64,000 nucleotides of DNA from Octadecabacter sp. SW4 (GTDB taxonomy: Bacteria > Pseudomonadota > Alphaproteobacteria > Rhodobacterales > Rhodobacteraceae): positions 310,001 to 374,000 of the forward strand of contig NZ_CP042819.1 of NCBI RefSeq assembly GCF_008065155.1, read 5' to 3'. Made by a program: the position numbers and the translations under genes. Shown here piece by piece: positions 62,929 through 64,000 of this stretch. The notes under the pieces were generated by a model. That model was not told the origin of the DNA. It saw only the letters and a list, made by a program, of their open reading frames with translations, and made no database searches. The stretch's first letter is position 1. Each line of letters opens with the position of its first letter.

Positions 62929-63684
62929 CTAAAGAACCTCCATCGGGTCGCCAAGGCGGATGTTGCCGCCTGTCGTCACTTCGCCGTAGACGCCAAAGTT
63001 CTGGTGGCCCCAGCCACTTTTCAGTGCGCCAAGCGTATCAACATCGCGCTTGCCGGTCTGCGGGTTCGCTGCCGTGTGCAGGCAGCGCTTGATCGGCTCG
63101 CGGATGGCGATTTCCGTGTCGCCAACGCAGATCACCTTGCCGACCCAATTCATTTCGTCCCACGCGCCGACGCCCTCAAGCCAGATATTTCCGCGCCAGC
63201 GTTCGGGTTCAAGATCCTGCCCCAGCTTTTTTGCAACGGCTTCGTGCGAGGCGAAGGTCATGATCGACACCGACGGGAAGTCAGTATCCGTCATCCCGCG
63301 TCCGGGCACCTTGACCAGCGCTGCAGGCTGCGCGCGATCCGCAGGGAAAAGGGGCGCAATCCAGGCAAGGAAGCGCGCCGCATCTGCGGGATCATCGGGC
63401 GCAAAGGTTAGCGAACCAAGGTCGGTGTGGGTCAAAGTGACCAATGCTTTGGCCTCGTCCAACTGCGCCCAAAGCCCGGCCAATGCCGGTGTCCGTGTGC
63501 CCAGCATGAAGTTTTGGCAGGCCACCCAGGCGGGATTTTCGGCATCAAACTTTGACGCCTCATGGGCAACGGCCCAGACACGATCCCAAGGCATCGTCTG
63601 GCCTGTCGTCAGCGTCACCGCCTCAAGCGCCTCGCGGCCATGCGACTTGATCGGGTGCCGCCACAAATGGGCGACAGCACCCAT
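62929..63684 (-). CDS. MOSC-domain protein
   Basis: A 251-residue protein with an N-terminal beta-barrel part (VAHLWRHPIKSHGREAL) and a C-terminal MOSC domain. The conserved cysteine is in IKRCLHTAANPQTGKRDVDTL, and GVYGEVTTGGNIRLGD closes the domain. MOSC domains carry sulfur or bind molybdenum cofactor; the role of this stand-alone type is unknown. Its start overlaps the yidC stop by one base (TAATG). Confidence 0.85.
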   Translation of the reverse strand: MGAVAHLWRHPIKSHGREALEAVTLTTGQTMPWDRVWAVAHEASKFDAENPAWVACQNFMLGTRTPALAGLWAQLDEAKALVTLTHTDLGSLTFAPDDPADAARFLAWIAPLFPADRAQPAALVKVPGRGMTDTDFPSVSIMTFASHEAVAKKLGQDLEPERWRGNIWLEGVGAWDEMNWVGKVICVGDTEIAIREPIKRCLHTAANPQTGKRDVDTLGALKSGWGHQNFGVYGEVTTGGNIRLGDPMEVL

Positions 63685-64000
63685 TACTTATCCTCGGGCG
63701 CCGAGCGCTTGAAACTCGACAGAATATTGCCAAACACATCCGGCTTGTAGCCCTGGCTGCGCATGATCAGATACTGCTGCGTAAAGGTGATCGTGTTGTT
63801 GGTGATCCAGTAAAGCACCAGCCCGCTGGCAAAGCTGCCCAACATGAACATGAACACCCACGGCATCCAGGCAAAGATCATTTTTTGCGTCGGGTCGGTT
63901 GGCGCAGGGTTCAGCTTTTGTTGAATGAACATCGAAATACCCAGCAATATTGGCAGGATACCAAGGCTAAAGATGGCAAAGATGCTGCTTGGGTCCGGCA
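63684..64000 (-). CDS. yidC: Membrane protein insertase YidC, C-terminal end
   Basis: Only the last 104 residues lie in the window; the frame is open to its edge. SLGILPILLGISMFIQQKLNPAPTDP and KMIFAWMPWVFMFMLGSFASGLVLYWITNNTITFTQQYLIM are the YidC/Oxa1 C-terminal spans. The tail ends SSFKRSAPEDK. It begins a tightly overlapping leftward series with MOSC and engB. Confidence 0.95.
   Translation of the reverse strand, partial: PDPSSIFAIFSLGILPILLGISMFIQQKLNPAPTDPTQKMIFAWMPWVFMFMLGSFASGLVLYWITNNTITFTQQYLIMRSQGYKPDVFGNILSSFKRSAPEDK

Overview
The window is chromosomal DNA from an alphaproteobacterium, most likely a member of the Rhodobacteraceae (Roseobacter group). This rests on the leftward yidC-MOSC-engB-argB block, an aapJQMP general amino acid transporter, an ATP12-type F1 chaperone, a TIGR02466-like 2OG oxygenase, a LuxR/LuxI pair and two near-identical tuf genes. 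No rRNA genes, insertion sequences, prophage or CRISPR were seen. The one tRNA is tRNA-Trp(CCA).

Layout. 1-7500: a leftward SDR (cut by the edge) and SH3 protein, then parC, a lipoprotein, tuf1 and a secreted glycosidase-like protein. 7525-20800: the tRNA-Trp-secE-nusG-rplKAJL-rpoBC transcription/translation block, with a sulfotransferase-like gene between the tRNA and secE. 20970-23970: accessory genes (SRPBCC/HxlR divergent pair, glycosyltransferase, EamA transporter). 24000-28650: the str operon rpsL-rpsG-fusA-tuf2. 28700-49700: the S10-spc-alpha ribosomal superoperon in canonical order, split by accessory genes. The insertions are an unknown gene before rpsJ, a DUF2026-like gene between rplW and rplB, and five genes between rplP and rpmC. 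There are also long non-coding gaps before rplO and rpsM. 49760-51270: a quorum-sensing module with a small acidic divergent gene. 51300-55460: rarA, crcB, rluC, a HAD phosphatase and an atp12-like gene in a tight rightward series. 55660-60220: aapJQMP. 60260-64000: leftward sixA-like, ferredoxin-like, argB, engB, MOSC and yidC genes, mostly overlapping.

How it works together. Most of the window is the cell's ribosome and RNA polymerase production line. After each break in the superoperon a fresh sigma70-like promoter with an exact 17-nt spacer can be read (before rpsL, rpsJ, rplB, rpmC, rplO and rpsM, plus one before tRNA-Trp). Hairpins followed by T runs lie in the rpsL and rpsJ leaders and between secE and nusG, which suggests attenuation.

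A dispersed family of short palindromes (core GTGGGT-N2-5-ACCCAC and a GGCGGG variant) sits in many of the gaps between these highly expressed genes. It is the most unusual non-coding structure in the window. All functional calls come from reading motifs by eye. No database search or folding program was run.
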